The notes: generated from the letters alone by a model not told the origin. A stretch of 64,000 nt of DNA from QHCE01 sp038260095 (GCA_038260095.1 JBBSOC010000003.1:1-64000); one strand, 5' to 3'. Counted from the stretch's first letter, positions 24,627 through 32,786 are shown. Numbers and translations are program-made.

Positions 24627-26161
24627 GCAACCTCTCCGCTAGCTTGGTGAATCCGCTCCGGGATCCGGCGGACCGTCGACTCCCCCGGGTTCCTGGGCCC
24701 TGCGCACTAGTGATGTTCGGTGTTACTGGTGACCTAGCGCAACGCAAACTGATTCCGGCCGTGTATGACTTAGCTCACCGCGGACTGCTGCCGCCTAGCT
24801 TTGTCATGGTGGGCTTTGCCCGTCGAGACTGGGGTGAGGGTGAGTTCATCGAACTCGCTCGAAAGGCTGCGCAGGCAGGTGCGCGTACTCCATGGAGCGA
24901 TCAAGTATGGCAGCGGCTTGCCGACGCCACCCGATTTGTCGGTGGCTCATTTGACGATGACTCTGCGTTTGACACACTCGCCTCCACACTCGATGCGCTG
25001 CGGCACAGCCATGGCATTCCTGGAAACGCCGCGTTTTATCTCGCGATTCCGCCCGAGGCATTTCCGACAGTGCTGCGACAGCTGGAGCGCACCAAGATCG
25101 CCAGTAATGATGAGGCCGGCGGCTGGCGTCGAGTTGTGGTGGAGAAACCGTTTGGCACAGATGCCGAAAGTGCCCATACGCTAAATGCGCTGGTAGATGA
25201 TGTATTCACCCCCCAGGACGTGTTCCGGATCGACCATTACTTGGGTAAAGAGAGCGTGCAGAATCTGCTCGCACTGCGGTTTGCCAACACGTTGTTCGAA
25301 CCGGTATGGAACTCGCATTACGTTGATTCAGTACAGATAACCATGGCCGAAGACCTCGGGATCGGTAGCCGCGCGGGATTTTATGACCGCGCCGGGGCCA
25401 CTCGCGATGTGTTGCAAAACCATCTTCTTCAGCTGTTGGCACTGACCGCGATGGAGGAACCGGTGAGCTTCTCCGCGGAGGCGATCCGCATTGAGAAGCT
25501 GAAGGTGCTGCGAGCCATCAGCCTGCCAGAGGATCTAGCCAGCGGCACGGTGCGCGGCCAGTACGAGCGAGGTTGGTGCTTAGGCGAGCGGGTGCTGGGT
25601 TACCTCGACGAAAAGGGTGTACCGGCAGACTCGACCACCGAGACGTATGTGGCAGTTGAGCTGGGTATCCAGACACGACGTTGGGCCGGCGTGCCCTTTT
25701 ACCTGCGAACAGGCAAGCGCCTTCCTCATCGGGTCACCGAGATCGCGGTGTCGTTTGCCAAAGCGCCGCATCTACCGTTCAGTCAGACCGACACCGAACA
25801 GTTGGGCCGCAACCAACTAGTGGTTCGGGTGCAGCCCGACGAGGGAATGACGCTGAAGTTCGGTTCCAAGGTGCCTGGCAGTCAGATGGAGGTGCGCGAC
25901 GTCGCGATGGACTTCCACTACGGCGAAGTGTTCACCCAATCCTCACCGGAGGCATATGAACGGCTGGTGCTGGACGTACTGCTCGGCGATTCAACGCTGT
26001 TTCCTACCGCCGAGGAGGTCAATGCGAGTTGGTGCGTCGTAGATCCGCTGGAACAGCACTGGCAGGAAAGCTCGCCCAAAAAATATCGGGCTGGATCATG
26101 GGGGCCACAACAAGCTGATGAGTTACTGGAGCGAACGGGACGGACGTGGCGGCGTCCATGA
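24623..26161 (+). CDS. zwf: Glucose-6-phosphate 1-dehydrogenase
   Basis: 512 aa from GTG 24623, overlapping the pgi stop as GTGA. NADP-binding motif GVTGDLAQRKLIPA near residue 33, active-site RIDHYLGKESVQN, and VEKPFGTD. It catalyses the committed NADPH-producing step of the oxidative pentose-phosphate pathway. OpcA, encoded next, is its usual allosteric assembly factor in actinobacteria. Confidence 0.97.
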   Translation: MSNLSASLVNPLRDPADRRLPRVPGPCALVMFGVTGDLAQRKLIPAVYDLAHRGLLPPSFVMVGFARRDWGEGEFIELARKAAQAGARTPWSDQVWQRLADATRFVGGSFDDDSAFDTLASTLDALRHSHGIPGNAAFYLAIPPEAFPTVLRQLERTKIASNDEAGGWRRVVVEKPFGTDAESAHTLNALVDDVFTPQDVFRIDHYLGKESVQNLLALRFANTLFEPVWNSHYVDSVQITMAEDLGIGSRAGFYDRAGATRDVLQNHLLQLLALTAMEEPVSFSAEAIRIEKLKVLRAISLPEDLASGTVRGQYERGWCLGERVLGYLDEKGVPADSTTETYVAVELGIQTRRWAGVPFYLRTGKRLPHRVTEIAVSFAKAPHLPFSQTDTEQLGRNQLVVRVQPDEGMTLKFGSKVPGSQMEVRDVAMDFHYGEVFTQSSPEAYERLVLDVLLGDSTLFPTAEEVNASWCVVDPLEQHWQESSPKKYRAGSWGPQQADELLERTGRTWRRP

Positions 26162-26192
26162 CGAATCAGATGATCTTCAGAGTCCGATATCC

Positions 26193-27182
26193 ATGACCGT
26201 ACTCACTGACACTTCCGGTAAGGAAGTATTGGCCGCACTTAGCGCGGCACGCACGAGTAGAGGCGGCGGCGCGTCTGGACTTGCGTTAACGCTGGTTGTC
26301 GTCGCCGAAACCGATGCGGTTGACAGCGCCACGAGCTCGGCTTGTGTGGCCGCACAGGCACATCCGTGCAGGCTCATTATGGTCACTCGCGAATCTCCGA
26401 CTGATGCCAACTATCGATTAGACGCTGAGATCTGTGTCGACGGTCGGCTCGGCACCGGAGAAACAGTGATTCTGCGAATGCACGGTCGACTTGCCTTACA
26501 CGCCGAGTCGATCACGCTGCCGCTGCTCGCGCCGGATGTTCCCGTGGTGGCTTGGTGGCAAGGGGTACCACCGGAGAAGATCGCCCGTGACCCGCTTGGG
26601 GTATTCGCCGACCGACGTGTCACCGACTGCTCGCAGCACCCCGATCCGCTGACAGCTCTGCACCAACGCGCGCAGGATTATCGTCCCGGCGACACCGATA
26701 TAACGTGGACACGAACCACGTCATGGCGGTCGCTACTGGCCGATGCCTTCGACACGATCGACGCGCAACCCGCCTCGATCGAGGTTCACGCGCCGGTCGG
26801 TAACGCTAGCGCCGCATTGCTAGCGGGATGGCTGCAAAGCCGGCTGGGGGTCGTGGTGCGGTGTGGTCTGCCAGCCGATGATGAACCGGAGATCAGCGGA
26901 GTCACCGTGACGCTCCACGACGGCTCAACACTGACCCTCAAGCGCGAATCACCAAACTCGGTTGTCGTCCAGCAGACAGGTGGCGCGGCACAGCAGCTAC
27001 CGCTGGACCAACCCAGCGTCTGCGACGCTCTCGCCGAGGAACTGCGCCACCTTGACCCAGACCAGCCGTACGCGGCCGCGCTGCAAACAGCTACCGGCGT
27101 AGCGGTGGCCGGCGCTGACTACAGCGCCGCGGCCCGGATACATGAGTGGCACGATCCCGAGTTATCGGCGCCGGCTTCATGA
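26193..27182 (+). CDS. opcA: OpcA, glucose-6-phosphate dehydrogenase assembly protein
   Basis: 329 aa from ATG 26193; the frame is open from 26118 inside zwf, but OpcA proteins begin with a short strand like TVLTDTSGKEVLAAL. LTLVVVAETDAVDSATSSAC, HPCRLIMVTRE, and the core VPVVAWWQGVPPEKIARDPL are OpcA hallmarks. It binds Zwf and modulates its redox-sensitive activity. The gap of 31 nt after zwf, without overlap, is unusual for this operon. Its TGA overlaps the first ATG of a 17-bp tandem repeat leading into pgl. Confidence 0.93.
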   Translation: MTVLTDTSGKEVLAALSAARTSRGGGASGLALTLVVVAETDAVDSATSSACVAAQAHPCRLIMVTRESPTDANYRLDAEICVDGRLGTGETVILRMHGRLALHAESITLPLLAPDVPVVAWWQGVPPEKIARDPLGVFADRRVTDCSQHPDPLTALHQRAQDYRPGDTDITWTRTTSWRSLLADAFDTIDAQPASIEVHAPVGNASAALLAGWLQSRLGVVVRCGLPADDEPEISGVTVTLHDGSTLTLKRESPNSVVVQQTGGAAQQLPLDQPSVCDALAEELRHLDPDQPYAAALQTATGVAVAGADYSAAARIHEWHDPELSAPAS

Positions 27183-27212
27183 GTGCGGTGTCGTCATGAG
27201 TGCGGTGTCGTC
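27179..27212 (+). repeat. 17-bp tandem duplication forming an ATG relay between opcA and pgl
   Basis: Two exact copies of atgagtgcggtgtcgtc (27179-27195, 27196-27212) precede the pgl ATG at 27213. Because 17 is not a multiple of three, the three ATGs lie in three frames. Each of the first two opens the identical mini-ORF MSAVSS, whose TGA overlaps the next ATG. OpcA's own stop overlaps the first ATG. The duplication therefore retains stop-start coupling at every step. Confidence 0.85.
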
Positions 27213-28007
27213 ATGAGCGGCACCCACGTCGTAGTCCATCCGGACGGGCAGCTGTTGGCCGAAGCCGCGGCCGCACGGCTGCTGGCACGTCTAGCTGACG
27301 TACAAGCCGCACGCGGCGTAGCTAGCCTGGTATTAGCCGGGGGCGGCGTCGTTATTCAGAGCTTGGCGGCGATGAAAGCTAGCCCCGCTCGGGATGCGGT
27401 GGACTGGAGCCGCGTTGACGTGTGGTGGAGTGACGAACGTTTTCTCGTCTCCGGTGATCCGCAGCGGAACGAGACCCAAGCTCGACGCGCACTGCTAGAC
27501 GCAGTCGCACTCAACCCCGACCGAATACATCCGATGCCAGCTGCCGTGTCCAGCATGCCCGGCGCTCAGGGCACAGCACTCCATAACAGCTCGGCCGACG
27601 ACGGTTCCGCCGCTTACCGCGACGAGCTGGCCCAACAAGCATCGCCTGGCAAACAACTTCCACAGTTCGATGTCTTGCTGTTAGGAGTCGGTCCCGAGGG
27701 ACACACCGCTTCGATCTTCCCCGAATCACCGGCGGTGCACGAACAGCGGCCAGTTGTCGCGGTACACGGCTGCCCCAAGCCGCCGCCGACTCGGATCACG
27801 ATGACGCTGCCGGCGATTCGAAGTGCGGAAGAAGTATGGCTGTTCGCCGCCGGAGAGTCCAAGGCTGCCGCGGTTGGAATGGCGCTGAGCGGGGCGGGCG
27901 AAGCGCAGATACCAGCGGCAGGGGCGCGCGGCCAACTGCGGACGTTATGGCTACTGGATCGAGCCGCGGCCGCCGAAGTTCCAGCCCAACTACGCACCCC
28001 GTGGTAA
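27213..28007 (+). CDS. pgl: 6-phosphogluconolactonase
   Basis: 264 aa from ATG 27213 (MSGTHVVVHPDGQLLAEAAA); an in-frame start at 27183 within the 17-bp repeat is less likely. SugP-isomerase-like fold with VDVWWSDERFLVSGDPQRNE, LLGVGPEGHTASIFPES and MTLPAI as family blocks. It hydrolyses 6-phosphogluconolactone made by Zwf. Last gene of the operon. The 3' end of the gene (AQLRTPW and 20 bp downstream) has a diverged second copy at 29861-29904. Confidence 0.93.
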   Translation: MSGTHVVVHPDGQLLAEAAAARLLARLADVQAARGVASLVLAGGGVVIQSLAAMKASPARDAVDWSRVDVWWSDERFLVSGDPQRNETQARRALLDAVALNPDRIHPMPAAVSSMPGAQGTALHNSSADDGSAAYRDELAQQASPGKQLPQFDVLLLGVGPEGHTASIFPESPAVHEQRPVVAVHGCPKPPPTRITMTLPAIRSAEEVWLFAAGESKAAAVGMALSGAGEAQIPAAGARGQLRTLWLLDRAAAAEVPAQLRTPW

Positions 28008-28027
28008 CGCTGGCCGTGGCAGCAAGC
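27984..28027 (+). repeat. pgl 3'-end repeat, copy 1
   Basis: This 44-bp segment, the last codons of pgl plus downstream DNA, matches 29861-29904 at 37 of 44 positions. The downstream part (cgctggccgtggcagcaa) is identical in both. Together the copies bracket an island of about 1.8 kb. Confidence 0.75.
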
Positions 28028-28508
28028 TAACGCCTTGCGGGGCGCTCACAATTCCACAGTCGGATCGTCCATGCCACACTAGGAATTCACTCCAGGCAAA
28101 GAAGGTGCTCTTGTCCGCGGAGAAGATGCACGCCGACGAGGTGGCCGTACTACCAGAACACCAACCCTGCGAGCGCGATGAGTGCCAGGCACGTAATTGA
28201 TGAAGTCCTCGCCGAGCACCAGCACACCGCATGAAACGGATCCACCGCTTGGTAAGGGTTGGCTGGCCACGTTCGCAGGTGTTTGACTTGTTCTACTGCA
28301 AAATCAGGCTTTCTTGGTTACGAGGTGGTGCACGATAAAAATTTTTGCACAAGTTCTCTTAACTTGGCAAAAACACGCTGCCGCTGAACTCGTCGTTTCA
28401 TCGACGATGATGGCAGTAGCTTGCAATCGTGCACCATGTCGTTAGGCAATCCGGGTTGATGTCCCTGACAAGGTGAATCATCGGCGTTCAATGAGATCGG
28501 AGATGAGC
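28028..28508. other. Non-coding island start with one MITE-like repeat
   Basis: No convincing gene. Minus-strand frames here (for example one containing LVLGEDFINYVPGTHRARRV) look partly protein-like but start and stop without context; a gene remnant is possible. A weak stem gcaag / cttgc at 28022-28038 could terminate the pentose-phosphate operon. The 128-bp repeat described separately fills 28318-28445. Confidence 0.4.
28318..28445 (+). mobile_element. MITE-like element, copy 1
   Basis: 128 bp, 125 identical to 30112-30239 in the same orientation. The ends are inverted: ttacgaggtggtgcacgat on the left against taacgacatggtgcacgat read from the right, 16 of 19 matching, with the inner 11 bp perfect. 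Two internal stems are visible (tttttgc...gcaaaaa with aagtt/aactt; ctgcc...ggcag with cgtcg/cgacg). It has no coding capacity. These are features of a non-autonomous miniature inverted-repeat element; a mobilising transposase is not in the window and no target duplication was recognised. Confidence 0.7.
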
Positions 28509-29075
28509 ATGGGTAGAGTCATTGTGACGGAGTTTGTTTCCCTCGACGGGGTCATGGAGGCTCCCGGTGGCGAGCCGGGATACGCACATTCGGGATGGAC
28601 GATCCCCTACCACGATCCCGAGCAAATGAAGTACAAGCTAGACGAGACCCAGGCAGCACAAGTGCTGCTGCTAGGGCGAAAGACCTATCAGGGGTTCGCC
28701 GAGGCATGGCCCGAACACGACGACGAGGCTGGATTCGCCCAGAAGATGAACACAATGCCGAAGTTCGTCGTCACCACTACCTTGACCGACCTCGAGTGGC
28801 AGAACTCGACTGTGCTCCCGGGTCCGATCCAGACTTCGATACCTCGGCTGCGGGAGGAGATCGACGGGGAAATCCTGGTCCACGGTAGCCGGACACTGGT
28901 GCACTCATTGCTCCGGAACGGACTCATCGACGAGTTGCGGCTGATGATCTTTCCCGTAATCCTCGGCTCAGGTGCTCGGATCTTCCCGGACTCACCGGAT
29001 GCGATCGCCCTCGAACTGGTCGATCACCGTCGATACGCCTCAGGCGTCGCGGTGCTCACCTATCACCCGCGATGA
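28509..29075 (+). CDS. Dihydrofolate reductase / RibD C-terminal family protein
   Basis: 188 aa from ATG 28509, preceded by GGAG at good spacing (Mets at 28473 and 28503 are alternatives). MGRVIVTEFVSLDGVMEAPG, LLLGRKTYQGFAEAWP and the C-terminal LVHGSRTLVHSLLRNGLIDE with PVILGSGARIF are typical of the YyaP/YwjB-like group of the DHFR superfamily: NADPH-dependent reductases, mostly uncharacterised, distinct from FolA. It lies just after MITE copy 1, so it is probably cargo. Confidence 0.9.
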   Translation: MGRVIVTEFVSLDGVMEAPGGEPGYAHSGWTIPYHDPEQMKYKLDETQAAQVLLLGRKTYQGFAEAWPEHDDEAGFAQKMNTMPKFVVTTTLTDLEWQNSTVLPGPIQTSIPRLREEIDGEILVHGSRTLVHSLLRNGLIDELRLMIFPVILGSGARIFPDSPDAIALELVDHRRYASGVAVLTYHPR

Positions 29076-29159
29076 CCTGTCGCTCGCCCCGCGGAGTGCT
29101 AGCGTGGTTGAAATCTTAACTGTAGATACCGAGCCGGAAGGCTCCGTAAGGAAAATGCT

Positions 29160-29792
29160 ATGCCGGACGGACCAGACGACAAAGAGTGGGTCCGTAAGTT
29201 TGTTTGTGACCTTTGGGGGCCAGAGGTCACAAACAGTTTCACCAACAATCAGCTCCCGCTCCTAAGATTCTATGACAGCGTTCGTGACGGTGACATACTT
29301 CGCGGCGACCGCGTGGGAGTTTGGCATGTCATCTATAACCGTTATAACGAGGATAAGGATAGGGCTCCGAATCCAATATGGGATGCGGCTGTATGCGTGA
29401 GCGGACGACGCAGCTGCGCCGTAGTATTTCCAGACCTTGTAGGTTCCACCCTTACTGTGGATGATGTCGGCTGCCAGGTTTACGTCCTAGGAAGGGTCCA
29501 TAACAGCGAGATAAAGGCGACGGGCCGTGACTCGCAGGTCCATCTATTAGGACCGGTGAGCGGCACTTCTAGGATTCGGGTCGACCGTTACACCACCCTC
29601 CATGACAAGGAACCGGGCGTGATCTTCCGAGGCGAGCGAGAGCCAACGCCTGGCCATCTGCGGGAGCTTGTGCTGCCGCCCCTACGACCGCTTTTTTCAG
29701 CTGCCGATCTGCCCCCAAAACGGCCACGTTCGCCGTTACCCTCCGCGGCGTGGCGGCTGTTATCTGGAGGAAACCATGGGCGGCGCCGCTAA
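29160..29792 (+). CDS. Orphan protein with beta-helix-like repeats
   Basis: 210 aa; aaggaaaatgct before ATG 29160 offers a weak ribosome-binding site. An N-terminal part rich in aromatic and charged residues (EWVRKFVCDLWGPEVTNSF, VGVWHVIYNRYNEDKDRAP) is followed by short strand repeats (STLTVDDVGCQVYVLGRV, EIKATGRDSQVHLLGPV, SRIRVDRYTTL) recalling right-handed beta-helix or bactofilin-like stacking. The last 35 residues are Pro/Arg-rich and look unrelated, perhaps added by a junction. Codon use is less GC-biased than neighbours. I do not recognise it. Confidence 0.55.
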   Translation: MPDGPDDKEWVRKFVCDLWGPEVTNSFTNNQLPLLRFYDSVRDGDILRGDRVGVWHVIYNRYNEDKDRAPNPIWDAAVCVSGRRSCAVVFPDLVGSTLTVDDVGCQVYVLGRVHNSEIKATGRDSQVHLLGPVSGTSRIRVDRYTTLHDKEPGVIFRGEREPTPGHLRELVLPPLRPLFSAADLPPKRPRSPLPSAAWRLLSGGNHGRRR

Positions 29793-30111
29793 GGAACGTG
29801 GCTTGTCCATTTCACGGGTTGAGCTGTGATGTCAGGTCGTTGCAGCGCTGGAGTTCCAACGCGCAGCTGCGCACTCCGCGGTAGCGCTGGCCGTGGCAGC
29901 AAACCCCGAACTAAGCCTTCTCAGGCTTTAGAAGCTGTCGGGAAATCTCGCGTACCTGCTGCACAGCGGCAGGTACTGGCATGGCGGCGTTTTCTGGTGG
30001 CGCCGATGGTGGTGTTGTGCCAGATGGCGACAGCCATGCTAGGAGTCGCTGGCCGATGCGGGCAATAGACTGGCGACCAGCGCTGTATACCTCTGTTTGT
30101 GGACGTTGCCC
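29793..30111. other. Non-coding stretch holding the pgl-tail copy
   Basis: About 320 bp without a supported gene. It contains the diverged pgl 3' end (29861-29904), a small stem aagcc/ggctt near 29915-29930, and a perfect 8-bp inverted repeat gtacctgc / gcaggtac near 29953-29977. It ends at MITE copy 2. Confidence 0.5.
29861..29904 (+). repeat. pgl 3'-end repeat, copy 2 (diverged gene tail)
   Basis: Reads GCG CAG CTG CGC ACT CCG CGG TAG, i.e. AQLRTPR-stop, against AQLRTPW-stop in pgl. Within the codons most differences are third-position or synonymous. That indicates a tail inherited from a related but distinct pgl gene rather than a recent duplication. The flanking 18 bp after the stop are identical to those after pgl. 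Confidence 0.65.
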
Positions 30112-30239
30112 TTACGAGGTGGGGCACGATAAAAATTTTTGCACAAGTTCTCTTAACTTGGCAAAAACACGCTGCCGCTGAACTCGTCGTTTCATCGATG
30201 ATGATGGCAGTAACTTGCAATCGTGCACCATGTCGTTAG
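30112..30239 (+). mobile_element. MITE-like element, copy 2
   Basis: Second copy of the 128-bp element, three substitutions from copy 1 (one in the left inverted repeat, two internal), same orientation, 1.67 kb away. Its right end (gttag) supplies the TAA stop codon of abiEii on the opposite strand. The two copies bracket the DHFR-like gene, the orphan gene and the pgl-tail copy. Confidence 0.7.
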
Positions 30240-31156
30240 ATCGAAAGTGCTGACCAACAGCGGCTTGTGGGATTCCAGGTTCCCGGATCAGCATGGCTCA
30301 ATAGTGGAGTGACGAACGCATCGGCTGCTACGGTTGCATCATGAAGCGTTTGACAACCCCGTAATCCGACTACATCTGCAGCCGCAGCGGGATAGTTCTG
30401 TCTCCAAGAAGAAAGGGCGGGAATCTCAAACCGCCTTGGCATTCGCAAATCGGTGCCGATACCGATTCGTCGTCTCTGCTCACTATTCAGGGCAACTTGT
30501 ACAGCGCGACCAATGATAGGTTCCTGTTGCGAGATCAGCAGTAGATCGGCCAGATCTCGGTATCGAGTAGACGGGCTGGCGCCGTAAGAACGCCAGTGCC
30601 ACTCATACATTGCACAGATCTTGTCAGCAAGGTGGTCCGGGAGCGGATATAGCAGTATCTTGGGCCAATCATTCGGCCAAGGCAGCGGTACAGTCGGTTC
30701 AAGCTGCACGGCCATGGGTTCCGCAGTCGGCATACGACGAACAACCAGGTCCACGTTGGCTGTGTCCATCTTCCGGTTCCCGAGTAGGACATCAAACGTC
30801 ATCTGAGCGCAGTCGGCTTCATCTGCGTGACGCGCCGGCCGCGTCTCGGCGAACGCAAAGTAGTCGCCCAGATCTCTATAGGCTGCGCACCGGAGCGCGT
30901 CAATTGCCTCGTTCAGGTCGTTAAGTCCAGGCCTAATTAGGTCGATGTCTCGGCTATAGCGCGCCTCACCCGGATAGCGCACCAGCAGCGCCTGGCCACC
31001 TTTCAACATCCAGCCTGGTTCTTGAAAGACTCGGGCCAGTAAGCGTTGAAAGTAGAAGCGTCGCGTCACATCTTGGGTGCTTACCCCGAGCCGGCGAGCA
31101 ACGTCTTGTGCCCGAGACTTCAGCGCCGCTTCTAATGCCGATGGCGTCTCGTACAT
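30236..31156 (-). CDS. AbiEii-type nucleotidyltransferase toxin
   Basis: 306 aa. LKGGQALLVRYPGEARYSRD at 51-70 followed by IDL gives the GGxxL and R-x-S-x-DID motifs of the AbiEii/MenT group of DUF1814 nucleotidyltransferases. Members add nucleotides to tRNA 3' ends or otherwise block growth, giving bacteriostasis and phage abortive infection. It lies 5 bp downstream of its AbiEi partner. The last codons and the stop are formed by the end of MITE copy 2, so the C-terminus (GTWNPTSRCWSALSI) may be altered from the ancestral one. Confidence 0.88.
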   Translation of the reverse strand: MYETPSALEAALKSRAQDVARRLGVSTQDVTRRFYFQRLLARVFQEPGWMLKGGQALLVRYPGEARYSRDIDLIRPGLNDLNEAIDALRCAAYRDLGDYFAFAETRPARHADEADCAQMTFDVLLGNRKMDTANVDLVVRRMPTAEPMAVQLEPTVPLPWPNDWPKILLYPLPDHLADKICAMYEWHWRSYGASPSTRYRDLADLLLISQQEPIIGRAVQVALNSEQRRRIGIGTDLRMPRRFEIPALSSWRQNYPAAAADVVGLRGCQTLHDATVAADAFVTPLLSHADPGTWNPTSRCWSALSI

Positions 31157-31161
31157 GTTCG

Positions 31162-32178
31162 CTACTGACCAATCTTGTCTTCGGACCTGTTCCCCTGTGG
31201 CTGTTTTCCGGGCCTAACCGCAATGGGCGCGATGCTGGGCATCGCTGAAGCTGCTATCCGCTGGATGTTAGAAACCATAAGTTGAGATCCAAGGTTGCGG
31301 GTTACTTCCGCAAGAGCTGGGATAAAAGCTAACTTCTGGATTGTTTCCATGGTGGAAGGGATAGTCACCGAGGCGCTGATTCTGCGGATTGCCTCAGTAA
31401 ACGCGGGATCGTCGCCAACAGAACGGAGAGCTTTAAGATCCGGGCTGTCTACTAGCGCGAGCCTGAAGCCCTCAATGAGTCCGGTGAGGGCGGCCATGCC
31501 GGTGCTCTCGCGAACACTATCGCGCTCAAGCCGCCGACCGGCTTGCTCGACCAGGGCACTCAATAGCTCGTCTCCCGAGGCTCCAGCAAGCGCGTACTTG
31601 GGGGCGAACTTAGAAATCTGCTCTGCTAGCGAATCTAGCTCTACTAGGTTTCGGCGCTCTGCGTCGGCGATGACGCCGCCGATATGCCCACCGTCAGCGC
31701 GAGTCTGCATCAAGTCCACTACAGTCCGTGGCACCGTCGTGACCGGTATACCATCGATGATCGTCACATCCTCGGGGTCAAGCCGCCCAACATGTAGCCG
31801 GACCCCGAGTTCACGGGTCGTTCGCCGGCGTGGAACCGTCAACTCAGTTTCCGGGGCTGGAATGTCTCCCAACTCGTGCACTAAGCAGGCCGACCGATGC
31901 GAGACTACCCCATCATCGGCACCCAGCCCAGTCCGTTTCCACGCTGGTCGTTTCGGATCAAGACGCAGCCAGGCCACCCGGCTCTCCAGATGCGGGGGCG
32001 GTGACGCACCTGCTACTCGGTACACACCTCTGCCGACGTTCTGCAGTAGCTGCGCCTGGCATAGCCGCAGCTGAGTCACCCGGTCGACGCTATGAGCGGC
32101 AGCTTGCGCCGCCGTGACTAGCCCGGCCTGATCCGCAGCCATTTCAGCTAACGCTCGGAATGCTTCATCTCGCTTCAT
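31162..32178 (-). CDS. AbiEi-type antitoxin/transcriptional regulator
   Basis: 338 aa. N-terminal winged helix (LVTAAQAAAHSVDRVTQLRL, then NVGRGVYRVAGA) followed by the AbiEi domain (VSHRSACLVHELGDIP, LHVGRLDPEDVTIIDGIPVT). These proteins antagonise the AbiEii toxin without binding it (type IV) and repress the operon by binding inverted repeats in the promoter. A C-terminal extension of about 140 residues beyond the usual domain is helical and of unknown role. A -10 TATACT lies 6 nt before the ATG, indicating a leaderless mRNA. Confidence 0.88.
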   Translation of the reverse strand: MKRDEAFRALAEMAADQAGLVTAAQAAAHSVDRVTQLRLCQAQLLQNVGRGVYRVAGASPPPHLESRVAWLRLDPKRPAWKRTGLGADDGVVSHRSACLVHELGDIPAPETELTVPRRRTTRELGVRLHVGRLDPEDVTIIDGIPVTTVPRTVVDLMQTRADGGHIGGVIADAERRNLVELDSLAEQISKFAPKYALAGASGDELLSALVEQAGRRLERDSVRESTGMAALTGLIEGFRLALVDSPDLKALRSVGDDPAFTEAIRRISASVTIPSTMETIQKLAFIPALAEVTRNLGSQLMVSNIQRIAASAMPSIAPIAVRPGKQPQGNRSEDKIGQ

Positions 32179-32184
32179 GCAGCA

Positions 32185-32239
32185 AGTATAACACTTATTT
32201 ACAGCAATAGTTACGGGCTAAATGAAACTATTGCTGTAA
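32185..32239 (-). promoter_or_regulatory. AbiE promoter and operator
   Basis: TATACT on the minus strand (32190-32185) is 6 nt upstream of the abiEi ATG. A perfect 14-bp inverted repeat, ttacagcaatagtt (32199-32212) and aactattgctgtaa (32226-32239), 13-bp spacer, covers the -35 region. AbiEi autorepressors are known to bind paired inverted repeats, so this is the likely operator. Confidence 0.7.
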
Positions 32240-32438
32240 GCAGTTTGGTTGGCTTCCTAGCATCAAATTCCGGTGACCAGCTTGCCATCCCCGAGGTTGT
32301 GGTAGGGATAGCCGAACCTCTGCCGAGACGCAGAATACTAGAGTTATCAAGGACACTATATGGTGAATCCGGAGGACACCGGCCATGCAGCTATCAGACT
32401 TACAGGAAATAGGCCGATTCGGGTCCTCAGGCTAAACG
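32240..32438. other. Intergenic region between abiE and rbpA
   Basis: About 200 bp. A plus-strand 16-codon ORF (32385-32435, MQLSDLQEIGRFGSSG) is preceded by GGAGG but has no homologue I know. No terminator with a clear stem was found. Confidence 0.35.
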
Positions 32439-32786
32439 TTAAACCTTTCCGCTGCGGCGAGCACGCAAGTTAGCCAGTGCCTCTTCCAATAGGGCTTTGC
32501 CGTCAGCATCACTGCGCCGTTCCCGCACGTAAGCCAAATGGGTTTTATACGGCTCGTTACGTGGGATCGGTGGGGGCGCCGTAGCGTCTTTACCAGCCGG
32601 AAGTCCACAGCGCGCGCAGTCCCAAGAGTCTGGCTCCGACACATCAGCGGCAAACGATGGCCGGGTTATATGGCCGTTAGCGCAATAGAAATCGATGCGG
32701 CGCCGCGGAGCGGAGTCACCACGCTCAGACTCGCCCATGGGGCCCGCGCCGACGCGCGTACCCCGAATAGCAGTACCACCTGCCAC
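32439..32786 (-). CDS. rbpA: RbpA, RNA polymerase-binding protein
   Basis: 115 aa (Met17 at 32738 is an alternative start). RIDFYCANGH, the central fold with CARCGLPAG, and the C-terminal sigma-interaction domain with KTHLAYVRERRSDADGKALL are diagnostic. RbpA is an actinobacterial transcription factor that stabilises the open complex formed with principal sigma factor, here SigA at 48049. Confidence 0.95.
   Translation of the reverse strand: MAGGTAIRGTRVGAGPMGESERGDSAPRRRIDFYCANGHITRPSFAADVSEPDSWDCARCGLPAGKDATAPPPIPRNEPYKTHLAYVRERRSDADGKALLEEALANLRARRSGKV

Noticed and set aside
28318..30239. Integron attC sites around a DHFR gene
   Set aside because: The right ends read GTTAGGC and GTTAGAT, which fit the attC core GTTRRRY, and the repeats fold. 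But the left ends lack the RYYYAAC partner, the elements have transposon-like inverted ends, and there is no intI.
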